Shown here in pieces: positions 47,101-57,850 of a stretch of 64,000 nucleotides of DNA; positions within the stretch are counted from its first letter, which is position 1, and every line of letters starts with the position of its first letter. Location: the NCBI RefSeq assembly GCF_028554725.1, contig NC_071668.1, positions 7,485,001 through 7,549,000 on the forward strand, read 5' to 3'. Position numbers and translations under genes: made by a program. This stretch comes from Zeugodacus cucurbitae. Its lineage: Eukaryota; Arthropoda; Insecta; Diptera; Tephritidae. The notes beneath the pieces are model-generated. The model was not told where the DNA came from. It made no database searches and saw nothing but the letters and a program-made list of their open reading frames with translations.

Positions 47101-48133
47101 TTTAAATAAAATGTCTACTTAATATAGTCCTACATACCTAGCAATATATATGTATAAACGCTTAAATGAGTAATTGAGCTTACATTCAACAATAATTGGC
47201 TGTCCATTGTAATGCCAGGTGACATTTGGTTGCGGTTCGCCCTTCACTTCGCAGCGAATGAACGCATCCTTGCCCTCCTTCACTGTAAGTATGGTGGAGT
47301 TCTCGGTAAAAGCGATTTTTTCTGCAACAACAAGGAAAAGACAAAAGAAAACGGTGTAAAGATAGCGTTAGCACGTAAGCTGCCAGACAATGGCAACTTT
47401 AATGAGCCGCCTCAACAGACGACTTTTCCGCTTTAGAGACACAGTCAGCAATTGTTGCACAAAAGGAATTTTTTCACCTCTTGATATGCGGCTCACTTGC
47501 TGCGTCTCAGTGAGGTCGGGGACATGCAGCGTAGCTACTTACGATAGACAATGAGTTCGAAGGATTTTTCTGCTCTATCACCGTTGGCGTCTTCGCAGCG
47601 CCACTTTCCCTTGTCGGCGAGCGAAATATGGAGGAAGACGATTTTCAATTGCTCTGAATGAATTGCTCGTCAAATCCAAGACGTCCGTTAGTTGGGTGTT
47701 GTTGTTGTAGTGTAGAGTTGCGTGTGGATACATGAAAGAGAAAAAATAGGAAAATTAGCAATGATTTGTGTTAACAACGCCGCTTAATAAGCACACAAAT
47801 GCAACAACACCAACAAGCATGCAAACGCATCCACTGGAGCTCGAGTATGGGCTCGTAAAACGTGGTTGTGTGTGTGCGGTTATGCGTGCTTGCATGTTGG
47901 AAGCCGTTAATTTAGCACTAACTCCTCGCACTAGCACTTACCTGGCGCACTCTGCACAATGTGTATGCGTCCTTTGTGCTCCTTAATAATTTCGCCTTTC
48001 GGCGAGCGCCACACCAGCTGCGACTCCGCCGTTGAGCTCCGGCACTGCACTATCAGCGAATCGTTGGTGTAGCGCACCAGCGAGTGATCGGAGGGACTAA
48101 GCGTAAGCATTTCATGGCGATTGCCCAGCACAG
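37830..48133 (-). CDS. fipi: fipi-like Ig/FN3 cell-surface protein, six exons, first exon not found
   Basis: Exons (minus): 48133-47942, 47653-47543, 47321-47184, 45519-45361, 39344-38832 and 38110-37830. All boundaries have GT/AG signals, and every join preserves frame (phase 1 throughout), giving 464 visible residues. Three Ig domains carry the Cys/Trp/Cys triads: IVQCRS, LVWRSP, KWRCED; FIRCEV, VTWHYN, EYTCSA; TIACEA, FTWYKN, SYRCLA. One FN3 domain follows (NGFRIEYMTEYEFKS ... TTYLMRAATKNLAGLSDY). A hydrophobic stretch near the C-terminus (QLLCISLVALLLC) suggests a membrane or GPI anchor, here with 24 further residues after it. Domain order and motifs match my knowledge of Drosophila fipi (factor of interpulse interval), a neuronal protein affecting male courtship song. 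Klingon/wrapper relatives are the alternative. The signal-peptide exon is missing. Confidence 0.82.
38255..38697. repeat. (CTCTAT)n hexamer microsatellite in a fipi-like intron
   Basis: About 440 bp of CTCTAT repeats, with interruptions CTCCAT, CGCTAT, TTCTAT and CTGTAT. It sits in the 721-bp intron 38111-38831 that splits the FN3 domain. On the sense (minus) strand it is the purine-rich ATAGAG. Confidence 0.95.
38832..39344 (-). CDS. fipi: fipi-like exon 6 (Ig3 and first half of FN3)
   Basis: Acceptor CATTCCTTGCAG, donor GTAAGTGT, 513 bp. Encodes HKPIWRYSKHIPEQYV, the complete Ig3, and FN3 strands through LMEVNGFRIEYMTEYEFKS. N-glycosylation sequons include NGS and NFT. Confidence 0.85.
39345..42039. 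other. Large fipi-like intron, 3' portion
   Basis: Mostly AT-rich. A diverged direct duplication lies at 40842-40905 and 41152-41210 (GAACAACAATTGGTATATGT-like, then TCTCTTAAACTGGTATAATT), period about 308 bp. Short open frames (for example an Arg/Lys-rich one at 40230-40499 lacking an upstream ATG) are not supported. Confidence 0.5.
42040..42760 (+). pseudogene. Highly decayed mariner transposase remnant
   Basis: In shifting frames I read IEIAATVGISKDRVGLIL (about 42270-42320, the HTH region of mariner-like transposases), then EKGKTDTEF and LLRFEVEF (about 42510-42570), then TAKLVEL (about 42663). The order matches the family, but no catalytic motif survives and no inverted repeats were found. 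Confidence 0.55.
42761..43740. other. fipi-like intron segment
   Basis: Moderate complexity with (AACAAC)n near 43625. A 74-codon basic frame at 42980-43204 (plus strand) has a good start context but no recognised family. Confidence 0.35.
43741..44911 (+). repeat. Family A repeat, full-length copy A3
   Basis: Starts AACAAGTAAGGAAGGGCTAA and ends in the stem-loop ACTCTCTTCAGCAAC ... GTTGCGAGAGTGTA. It contains (GACG)n-(GACA)n at 44730-44766 before CATCCGGATTTGAAC. Non-coding, about 1.17 kb, lying inside a fipi-like intron in antisense orientation to the gene. Confidence 0.8.
45361..45519 (-). CDS. fipi: fipi-like exon 5 (second half of Ig2)
   Basis: Acceptor CTTTTATTATCAG, donor GTGAGTAG. 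Encodes FQILADGLQVRKVTQNDTGE and YTCSAYQVNTIASDMQDRT. The downstream intron is 6016 bp and contains a mariner relic and a family A copy. Confidence 0.82.
45520..47183. other. fipi-like intron between the Ig2 halves
   Basis: 1664 bp, AT-rich, no embedded element recognised. Confidence 0.5.
47184..47321 (-). CDS. fipi: fipi-like exon 4 (first half of Ig2)
   Basis: Acceptor TTGTTGTTGCAG, donor GTAAGCTC. Encodes QKIAFTENSTILTVKEGKDA and FIRCEVKGEPQPNVTWHYNG, a typical I-set B to C strand segment. Confidence 0.82.
47543..47653 (-). CDS. fipi: fipi-like exon 3 (second half of Ig1)
   Basis: Acceptor CAATTCATTCAG, donor GTAAGTAG. Encodes EQLKIVFLHISLADKGKWRC to ELIVY, with the DxGxWxC core of an Ig F strand. 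Confidence 0.82.
47942..48133 (-). CDS. fipi: fipi-like exon 2 (first half of Ig1)
   Basis: Acceptor CTATCTTTCTAG, donor GTAAGTGC. Encodes VLGNRHEMLTLSPSDHSLVR through IHIVQSAPG, with the first Ig Cys (IVQCRS) and Trp (LVWRSP). It starts in phase 1, so the missing exon 1 should end in a single base of a split codon. Confidence 0.82.
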
Positions 48134-50156
48134 CTAGAAAGATAGGGAGAAAGAGAGAGAGAGAGTGTTAGAGGAGAAGGTGGCTGTTTGTGTGTATTAG
48201 TAAATTAGCAAATGCAATTCTGTTCGATTTATTATGCTAGACTGTGGATAGGTGAAAATTTATGGTACCTACGGTAATTACAACAACAATGTTTGCTTTT
48301 GCATGCCATAAATTTATGCAAGCTTGAAGATAAGTGAAATTTAAAGAAACTTGAAGGGTATTTTGTATTTATAAAAGTGGAGAGTTTTAGCTACAAAATG
48401 TAATTTAAAATTACCGATTTATCAGTTTCTGTATAACTTGAAAAAATATATTTATGCAGTGTGTATCTTTGATTTTTGATCGGTAAACATTCAATAATTT
48501 TGACAGCTAGCTAGTGAGACATTTGATTGATTTGATTAATATGGACTTCATTCAAAATCTCTGAAACACCAATGCGTTTCCTCAAAACTATCATTTTTTC
48601 AAACAAAAAAAAAACAGACGCTAGAAACCCATATCGTTGGATGACGGCTCATTATGAGTGTGTCCAAAAAGTACTGATGATTACTGATTCCAATAAGATT
48701 TCCGTTTCTACAACAGATCAACATAAACAATGACACACCCTGTATCATGTAATAACTCTCCGTTGGTTCCGGATATTATCTAGGAGAGACGAGACAAATT
48801 TTACCGAATTTTATCGTTTTTTTACTGGTTGTATGTTGCCCGACTTTGTTGAAACTACGATCGTTCTATCAACAAAAATTTTTAATTCCTTTAACAGTTG
48901 ACTAAGAGTCTTATATTATGGTAAATGTTATTTATAAGGAGAAGGTGTTTCAAAGTCCCGAAAGGTGCATGCTTCTATAAATTTTTTTCGACGCGGCTGA
49001 AAACTCGTCGAGAAAAAACTCGTTATGGAGTGAGAATAGTATAGGATTAAAGAAAATCCATTTTTAAGACTTGAGTAAACTTAATGCTCGTAAAAATATT
49101 ATTAAAATGGTGAAATTTCGACTATTGAAACCGTAGCCGCCATTTTGTATTAAAATCTAAATACCAATACGCTCAAATAAGGGTTCAATTAAGGCAGAAA
49201 CGTAAGGTTTTGACTTATTTTATTTTATATTCAGAATAAATTGTCAAAGTTAGGCTTTTTTCGTAGGCTTCTGGCTTGCCGAACTCTTTAATACTTATGT
49301 ATATATTCTGTTAAAAATACTTCAGACTTTAAAATTTTTGGAAGTATTGATATAAAATTTTTTAATCAGAGATTTAAAAAAAGTTCGATCTTATTGCAGA
49401 AAGAGGATTTAAACGGCAACGAACTAGTGGTCCGCTAGAAACTACAAAAAATAATTTTTGACAATCTTAGAATAATAAAAATTAAACGTTCCCACCACTC
49501 TTTTTTATAGAGAATTATTATCAGTGACACATAAAATATCCCCCAATCTAGTGCTTTACCTACAACTGGTTTTCTGCACACAAATTAAAAAGAAAAAAAT
49601 TGAAAAGTATACAAATAAACACTCCTCATTTGTGCATGTTTTTCCTGACGGCATATATTCATATGCAAATACTTTCCTTTTTATGTGACTATAGGTTACT
49701 ATAACTGTTTGATGTTGTTGCCATTGCTGTTGTTGTTGTGATGGGAAATATGCTTTCTACATTACGGATTCATTTCACTACTTTCTAGTTAACTTAAAGC
49801 AATTTGGCGCAAATGTGTAATGTATGAAATTGCACTTAAGCGCACACACACCCACGGCTGCAACACATACACATTCACGCATACCAATACATTTACTCAC
49901 ATATGAAGTAGGATTGCAAGACAACTGTGCCATGTTATGAAGTAAAAATTTGCAGAAAATCTCAAAAATTTGAATTTCTACTTTGCATGCAATGTTGCAC
50001 GAACAAAATTGCCGCCAGCTTGTTGCCTGCTGCTTGCTTGGGTGTCTCCAACTGTGATTGCACAAACACAGGCACATACTCGTGCGCATTCGTAATACAA
50101 ATATTAATGCTCATAAGCTTATGTGCAATTGCTTTAAAGTTTTTGTTTTGCATATT
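48134..50156. other. Sequence 5' of fipi-like exon 2
   Basis: Likely intron 1. A GAGAGA tract lies just upstream of exon 2 (48145-48165), forming the CT-rich acceptor tract on the minus strand. No gene seen. Confidence 0.45.
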
Positions 50157-51355
50157 TATACTCTCGCAACAAAAGTTGCTAAGAGAGTATAATAGTTTTG
50201 TTAACATAACGGATGTTTCTAAGTCTTAAAACTAAATGAGTTAGATATAGGGTTATATATATCAAAATGATCAGGACGACGAGACGAGTCTGATGTCTAC
50301 CGTCCGTGCAACGGATAACTTGAGTAAAAAGATATAAATTAGGTATAATGGATCGCACTAGGCAGGCGCATATTTGGATGTAATGATGATGATGATGATG
50401 TCTTGTCACCGCCCCTAAATAAGTTTTTTGAGAATATCTTGGAAACCAGAAAAGCTATATAAACCAAACTTTGTGTAATCGGATTCTTATGGATCCCATT
50501 ACACACGATTAAAATTGCCATAATAGGTTACTCAGATTTTAAGAAAATATGAAAAATGGGCGTGGCGTCGTCCACTTATAGGTCAAAAACCATATCTCAA
50601 AAACTACTTCATCGATTTCAATGAAATTCGGTACATAACACTTTCTTTACATCCTGATGACACTGATGGGAAATTAGCGAACTGATTCCAGTTGATTCAT
50701 TCCGGTTCCGGTTCCGATCACCCGATATCCGGTTCGGGTTACCCCATATCCGGTTACGGTATCATCATTACCTCATTTCTGGAATTAATTCTCATAGCAT
50801 CATATCCGGTTCGAGCAACATCATTACCCCCCGTTTCTATATATCCTGTTCAGTTGCCTCATTTCCGGTTCCGGAAACCTATATCCGGTTCCGAATGCCT
50901 CCCATGATACAGGAACTGGAACATCATTTCCGATTTCGGCTTCCTCCTTCACGTAGCATGATATCCAGTTACTCCATATAGGGGTCCGGTTTTATCATTT
51001 CCGGTTCCGGTTACTCTATATCCGGTTGGGGTTAGCCCATATCAGGTTGCCTCATTTCCGGTTCCGATATCATAATTCCCTTAGCTCCCATATACCTAAT
51101 TACAGGTTTTCCTAAAACACGGTGGGCTTTATTCCACATATATCGGTTAATATCTGAGATACTATCTTAGAAAAATTAAGTATATTCTTGGATAGAGTGT
51201 ACTGTGTACCTCAGCCTATATATGATGGTTTTTGTTATTCTACTGGACGAATATATGTGTCAAATTGTGTGTGTTATCTGAAAAAAACTATATCAATAAA
51301 TTGTGAGAGTATAAAATGTTCGGTTGCAGTCGAATTTAGCCTTTCCTTACTTGTT
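50157..51355 (-). repeat. Family A repeat, copy A4 with internal CCGGTT expansion
   Basis: The stem-loop end (CTCTCGCAACAAAAGTTGCTAAGAGAG) starts near 50160 and the other end (AACAAGTAAGGAAAGG, minus strand) is at 51355. The middle is diverged: 50695-51075 is replaced by an irregular array of TATCCGGTT/TTCCGGTTCCGG words not seen in A2 or A3. A GATGATGATGATG run occurs at 50384. Confidence 0.75.
50695..51075. repeat. Irregular CCGGTT-rich array inside copy A4
   Basis: Words such as CATATCCGGTT, CATTTCCGGTTCCGG and CCCATATCCGGTT recur about 15 times at uneven spacing of roughly 20-40 bp. Confidence 0.65.
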
Positions 51356-52307
51356 TTTCTTTCTTTTTGTCGTGCTTGCTTATTTTGTGGCATGCAACAT
51401 GTCACTCGTATTGTGGCAGGCGGGCTAAGTTCGGCTTAGTGAAAGTTGCATAAGCTGTTTATGTGTGTATTTTTTTGTTGTTGTAGAAAATCTGTTAAGA
51501 CTCTCTCTATTTATTGTTGTTCATATTATTTTTTTGGTTTAACTAAAATTGTTTGCAGATGAGTGCATTATTGGCAGCTGTTTTCAGGTACTTTTATGCA
51601 ATTTTTATGTTTTATTGTGAGATTCAGCATTTGTCATGTGTGCTATTAAGTGCATTAAAGATTCACTTTACTTGTTAAATTTTGAATTTTCCTTAACAAC
51701 TTAAAATAAATTTTATGTTGATAATGTGTACCCAGTGCAGCGATCTGCAAGTCATGTCTACAGAATAATTTTTATCACTTATTCTGTTCAACTGCTGCCA
51801 TTGTGCAGCTACTCTCCGTGCTCTGCGGGAAGAGTGCTTTTTACTACATATATATCACATTTCTGCTCTATTTCAAAAATATTAGAAAAATACCGATTAA
51901 TTTTCTGACACTTGAAGAACCGTTATAGGTTTTAGAACTGTTTCATTTCATTTCATTCAAAATATCAATGCAAATAATTTTTTCTGGATCTTCTGGCAGG
52001 TTTTTCTTTTTCTCTGATATTCTTCCTCTTACATCATCATCCTGAGATGCTAACCCATCGGATAACTGAATGCTTTTAGTGATAGTTCCAGATTCCTCTT
52101 ATTCAATATTTACCATTGGAAACACATAGCACATAATCTTTCATTATAGTGTCCCAAAGGCTGTCATATCTAATATTTGTATTCTCCAAAGCCAAATATT
52201 AGAACGGTTATAGTGAGTATCTCTTGACGAATCACATAAGTCCATTAAGAGTGGGTCCTCCTTCTGAATTCTTGAGTCTGTTCAATTTCCATGCGTTATA
52301 TATTTGT
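51356..52307. other. Unannotated spacer
   Basis: No gene or repeat recognised. Confidence 0.4.
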
Positions 52308-52450
52308 CTAGATATATTTGTCGACCGAAAAGGGAAGAGACAACAGTGGCGATGCCATATGCTGCAAAAGTAGTTGAGAGAGATCTACTTTTGCAGCATA
52401 TCGCATCGCCACTGTTCTCTCTTCCCTTTTCGGTCGACAAATATATCTAG
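52308..52450. repeat. Near-perfect long hairpin, 66-bp arms, 11-nt loop
   Basis: Left arm 52308-52373 (starts CTAGATATATTTGTCGACCG) and right arm 52385-52450 are reverse complements at 64 of 66 positions. The two mismatches are C/G differences within GAGACAAC and GATGCCAT. The loop is TTGAGAGAGAT. The stem is longer and more perfect than an animal pre-miRNA. It could be a hairpin RNA, a foldback element or a recent palindromic duplication. Confidence 0.9.
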
Positions 52451-55229
52451 CTATATCTTTGTCAACTCACGATAACATCCCGATTTATTTTCCAGTACAA
52501 TTTTTTGCTTTTATTCAATGTTCATGGATCTATGTTCTTTAGTCCATAAAAATATTAAATTGAAGTATGAAACTTTTATTTCTATTTATTCGCATTGCTT
52601 TTTTAATTCGTTTGTGCTCTACAAACTTTCGCAAGAAGCAACTGATTTCAACAACAACAATTTTCTCTTGAGGCACATACATATGTACATAGGTATTCTT
52701 CATATAGATATATGTATTTTTATATTTGTATTTACCTGTCGTTATAACTGCTCAACTGCAAGCATACCTATTGAGTAGTTGATAATACTTTTTGAAGCTT
52801 TTTTTATCAAATTTTTTAAATCTTAAATCTTATTTAAATCTTAGAAATCTACTGGTTTTGGATCATATATTAAGGTGTATAGAGATAGAAGAGACTTCAG
52901 AAGTCTTAATTTTATTCGATGAGAGAGAATCAAGACCTATTGATAAGTATTTTGGTGGTATACTCGCATCATTAATGTAATACACTCGATGAATCCTAGG
53001 TTACCTACCAGAATAACTATGACGGTTTTGTGGTCAGTATTTATTTGGATTCGTTCTTAAGAACAAATGTTGGCTGGGTTTGCAATAGTGAATCATCTTG
53101 AAAATATCTTCATGAGAAGCTGGAGAGATGATTCCTCTCTATCTCTACATATTAATCCATAACACACTAATGCTATCTGTAATGAGTTAAACAAATAAAA
53201 ATTCTAATATTTCTTGTATTACAATTATTTCGCGCACCTTAAAAAAATTTAATATTACATTCGCAATGAAAAGTGTGGAATATAAAATTTAAAAGCAACG
53301 CAGTTATCTAAATAGTTACCGTTCGACTGTTGTCTTCTCATATTTGTGCCAACAAAATGTCTCTATGCTTCGACTATTTAATGGAGCCAACCAAAGTAAA
53401 CAACAACAAATGCCAAATAGAACAACAAACCACAAATAAAAATGCATATTTAAACAACACGAAATGGAAATGAAAAAAAAAAACTACAGCAACAATACAA
53501 ACAACAATTGTGGGTGTGTGCTATGAAAACAAGCCAAGCGGTGGTGGTGATGAGAGAGTGGTGAAGTCGGTTGATATCATAGAATATTTTTGTGCGCTAA
53601 TGTCGAGCGACTGAACAAGCCAACAACAAACCGCGCTTCCACACATTTCCGGTAACATGGCAATGCTTCCTGCAACATCCGCACGGCAACTGTGCCGCCT
53701 CCACACAGCCACAGCTGAAACGGCAGGCAGCTGGTGTTATGCTGTAAAATAGTTGTTGTTGTTGTATTGTTGGTTGTTGTTTTTTAGTGGGCGCAATGTT
53801 GCAATATTTACCTGGGCAATAAAATTTTATGTAACAGCCATGACCGCAACATGTGCAGTTAATGACCGAAAAACGAAAACCGCAAAGCGGTGACGCGCGA
53901 CGCAAAAAATAGCCAACAAACACATGCACACGAAAGCATAAAAGCAAAAGCACAGCAGCGCAAATCGTAGCGAATGGCAACTGTGACGAACGGCAAGCCT
54001 TTACACGCATCCACTCACACACACACATACACAGATGCATGAAGAGGAGTGAATACATAAAAACTCTCACAATATATGCACATTTATAAGTGCTCCACTT
54101 ACATACAAGAGCTTTCTCACACATACTCAGACTCTTGTTCGCATATTTATTTAACTCACTCTCGGTGATGGCGGTGCTACAGTGCGTATACGTAACCATT
54201 ATGTGGCCATGCCAAGCGCACTATGACCGCTATAAACGCTGTAATTTAACTGACTATCGACAAAAAAACAACAACAAATAAAAAATACAACAACAACAGC
54301 AAAATAAAAATCCGCAAAAAAAATTCCAACAAGTGTATGCAAGCAATAGCGATCACAACAACAATAGTATGGCTTCAGTGTTGCGATTGCAAAAAATATG
54401 TGTGTGCAAAGCACTGCTCCGTAAAGCCATAAATGTACGCGAATTTATATGCACATTATTAAACGCACTGCCGGCCAACAACAACAACAACAACAACAAG
54501 CAAAAGTTGCGTGCGTCGATAGTGGCAGCCCGATGAACTGACCACTGTGTGCTTAAATGCAGCAACTGCACTTTCATGCATGCGAGTACGTATGTACATA
54601 AATGCTTCTTTTTATTCTCCACACATACACACTTATGTAGGCACACATGACGCGCTTCCTCACAATCTCACATCACAAGCACGTGTGCGCTTTTATAAAA
54701 AGTTTCTCAACATTTTCACTCTCCGAGCAGCAGCGGCATTAAAAAATTTAATTTTTTATATATAAAGCGTGTGCGCGACTCTGCTTTACCGTAAATCATT
54801 GCGTTAATTAATTGCATAAAACCGTGAGAAATTAATTATTAAGCTTTGACTTTGCTGTACGCTTGATTTTTCTTTCCCGTTTTAATTAGCATTAAATGGC
54901 AAGTTGAAGATGCAGTGCACACACTTACGTGTATCTGACATTCAGAGTGAAATTATGAGTTTTTTTGTACACTTGCTCAGTAATTTACATAATAGCCGTT
55001 GAATTTTTTCAAGAAATAATGTGCTGTTGAAAGAAAATTGCATTTGAGTTTAAAAAGTAACTGTAGGGCATAGGATAGTAATCACTACAGCAATTGAGAC
55101 GAGCTTCCGATCTTTATCTTGAATCTTTATATAATACTAATACGCACTTTTCATAGGTAAGTAAGCGACTACGATCTATGGTAGTGATCTCTATTTGGAA
55201 CCGATGAGACATCGACGTCTCCGCCATCA
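52451..55229. other. Probable fipi-like intron 1 or upstream DNA
   Basis: CAACAA-rich tracts lie at 53400-53510, 54260-54310 and 54475-54500. A minus-strand segment 54010-53812 begins with ATG, has a signal-like hydrophobic run (TICAAVLLLLCF) and ends in the phase (single G, donor GTAAAT) needed to join fipi-like exon 2. However, 36 Cys-rich residues after the hydrophobic run make it a weak candidate for exon 1 (about 0.2). Confidence 0.35.
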
Positions 55230-55440
55230 TTAAGGGCCTATACCAGTATAACCCATGAAAAATTAGAAATTTTCATGAAGTTTTTAAAAGAAAGTACTCG
55301 ATCGAATGTTTCGAATCTTTTTGGACATAATATGGTATATTTTCAACTATATTTTAAGATAAATATTGAAAAATAACGGAGTCATGGGCTGTCTTGCGAG
55401 GTGCCAAAAGAAGTTCCCCAAATTAAAAAAAACGCTGGTC
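55230..55440. mobile_element. TIR element B, truncated copy B1
   Basis: Starts TTAAGGGCCTATACCAGTAT and matches the left part of the element at 60.9 kb (ACCCATGAAAAATTAG, TACTCGATCGAATGTTTCG, GGGCTGTCTTG.GAGGTGCCA). Similarity is lost near 55440, so the right end is missing. Confidence 0.65.
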
Positions 55441-57344
55441 AAAAATATTGAAATAACGAGAGTTAGAAGCCGGCAAGTACAATGTCGCCTATAGACAACA
55501 TTGGGCATGAAAGTGTTAACAGTTGCTCTTCCTCAAAATTTTTCTCTATCTCATATTAAATTATTTTCTTTTTCTTTTCAACTTGTATTCACTGGAAATC
55601 TAATATCAAAAAGATGTGATATGACAACCCAGATTCCAGATTTGACTGTACAGATCAGTCAGATTGTGCAATATTTTAATAAAATAAAATGAGTATGTTT
55701 CTTTAGCATATTTTGATTATTTTCCCTTATCACTCATACTCAAAAAACGCTAAAGCATTACTAATAACTTAAGAGTAGATAAATTAACTATCCGAACTCA
55801 ACCCTTTCCGTTCCGTAAGCCGTTCATAATTTTATTTGACTGTTTCTTCCAAAGGGTTGGAAGTGGCCAGGGAAAACTTTTACACTTAATTACCAACACG
55901 TTCAATATGTATAATGAAAAAGTAGCGCATATGGCTTTTCTTGTACGAATATATATTAATATGTATATATATATATGTATTTACACTGACACACATACAC
56001 TATGCACCGCCTATCACCTTAACAATGGCTGCACATGTCTTGGTGGAAATAAATGTTAATCGCCTCACTTTTAATTAAACGAACAGTCAGTGGCAAAGTA
56101 AAATATATATTACATGAGATAGCAAGCAAAGTGGCATGACACCAGAAGCCAACAACAACAAAGACAACATACAACAACGTTTTTTTGCATAATTCATATA
56201 AAATTACATTTACTTACATATACACATCTGTGAATTTCTATCTACGCTTGTGCGGCTGCAATTATATAAGTACATATATGAAGAGGGAAAGTGCGAAAAC
56301 AACAACAAGAGAGTAACGTGTAAACTACATATGCCTCGTTCGAACAACTTATTGCATGAAAATGTCAGTAGTGTGAGCATAAGTACCCATTTGAGGAAAA
56401 CTGAGCAACGAAGTGCAGCGAGATAGGAGCTAACTATTGTGTACAGTGGTTTGAAAAAGTACTGTACTTGCACTAACATGCAAAACTAAGTACGCAGCAA
56501 TGCAGAAGGTTGGTGGAAATGTAGAAGAAAGTTCTTCTGAGCCTTATTTCTATTTTCTTCAATAGAAGACGACACCAAATATGAATAACAAGTATGCTGA
56601 GGGTCGATGTTCTTTAGGGTTCGTTTATCTATTTGGAGTCTTCTTCAGCTCTATCTGTATAATTCGAGCAGCGGCCAGAGGCATCTCTCACTAAATGCTA
56701 TGTAAACCCAAAATAGATATTGAAGACAACCTTATTCACTACGTTATTTTATAGTCATTAACACAAGTAGATACTAATGTTTGCAGCTGTCAAAGATATA
56801 TTAGATGGCTCAGATCATATCAAATGTGACCAAAGGTTAAAAGGAAACACAGCTTATTCTAAAGCAAAAGATATATAGTGAAATCCCTGGGGAGAGTGTA
56901 GAAATGTACTAGAAAACTTGGTAGCAGTAAGATTCGAATAGTCGGATAATACTGGCTCGCACACATATTCGACTACGAACACCATTACTTTTCGTAATCA
57001 GTGTAGGTATTGCTGTCATATATTAATATATATCTCCACTGCTCTACCGTTATCTCACTTACAGGATTTTTTATTTCTATAAAAAATTGCAATTGCTAAG
57101 TGCAAAAAAGTTATTTCATATTGTTGTGGCCACAATATGCAGTCACTCACACTTCCGCATCCCAATACATGCAATAATAATAAATAGCGTGGTTGTTGGT
57201 ACATACCCGTAGGAAAAATTGTACAAAATGAATTCGTTTCAAGAACATCAAGAAGTGTTTATAGTCCATACTGATGAGCTTTAAAACAAATAAACCAAAC
57301 ATGATGGGTGACTTCCACACTTAGCTGAGGATGCCTGTCTTTTT
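55441..57344. other. Unannotated DNA
   Basis: AT-rich with (TATA)n at about 55960. No gene recognised. Confidence 0.4.
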
Positions 57345-57850
57345 GACATATCTCCCTACAAAGTTTTTTGTACATATATCGCAATCTACTTAAGCTATAT
57401 CAAGGAAACTTTCTAGAGTCGTTTTTTAGGAACTACGTTATACAGTCCAAAAATGAAGGAAATCGAATTATAACCACGCCCACCTCCCATTCAAAGGTAA
57501 TGTTAAAAACTACAAAAAATGCTTTAATTCAGTAAGCAAAACCACCAGAATCCTTAAAATGCATTATAAAGATGGTACAGAAGTTCAAAATGGAATACAA
57601 AATTTTAAATGGGCGTGGTTCTGCCCACTTATGGGTCAAAATCCAATCTCCGAAACTACTCGAACAATTTCAATGAAATTCGGTCTGTAATATTTTGCTT
57701 ACATCTCTATGATATGATGTGAAAATAATCCAAATCGGTTCACAACCACGCATATTTCACATATACCAGAACTTTTAAGTCGGTCTGAATAGTTTACAAT
57801 ATATAAAGTAAGCACTAGTGACAATATCAGAAAAGATTTTTGCACAAATA

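Noticed and set aside
50384..50409. His-run frame (GATGATGATG)
   Set aside because: Microsatellite inside family A copy A4.
52308..52450. miRNA precursor
   Set aside because: A 66-bp stem with two mismatches is much longer and more perfect than a typical animal pre-miRNA; kept as an hpRNA or foldback candidate.
53597..54199. 200-codon minus frame as a complete gene
   Set aside because: Cys-rich, biased composition with CAACAA-derived Gln runs. Only the sub-segment 53812-54010 was considered, as a weak exon 1 candidate.
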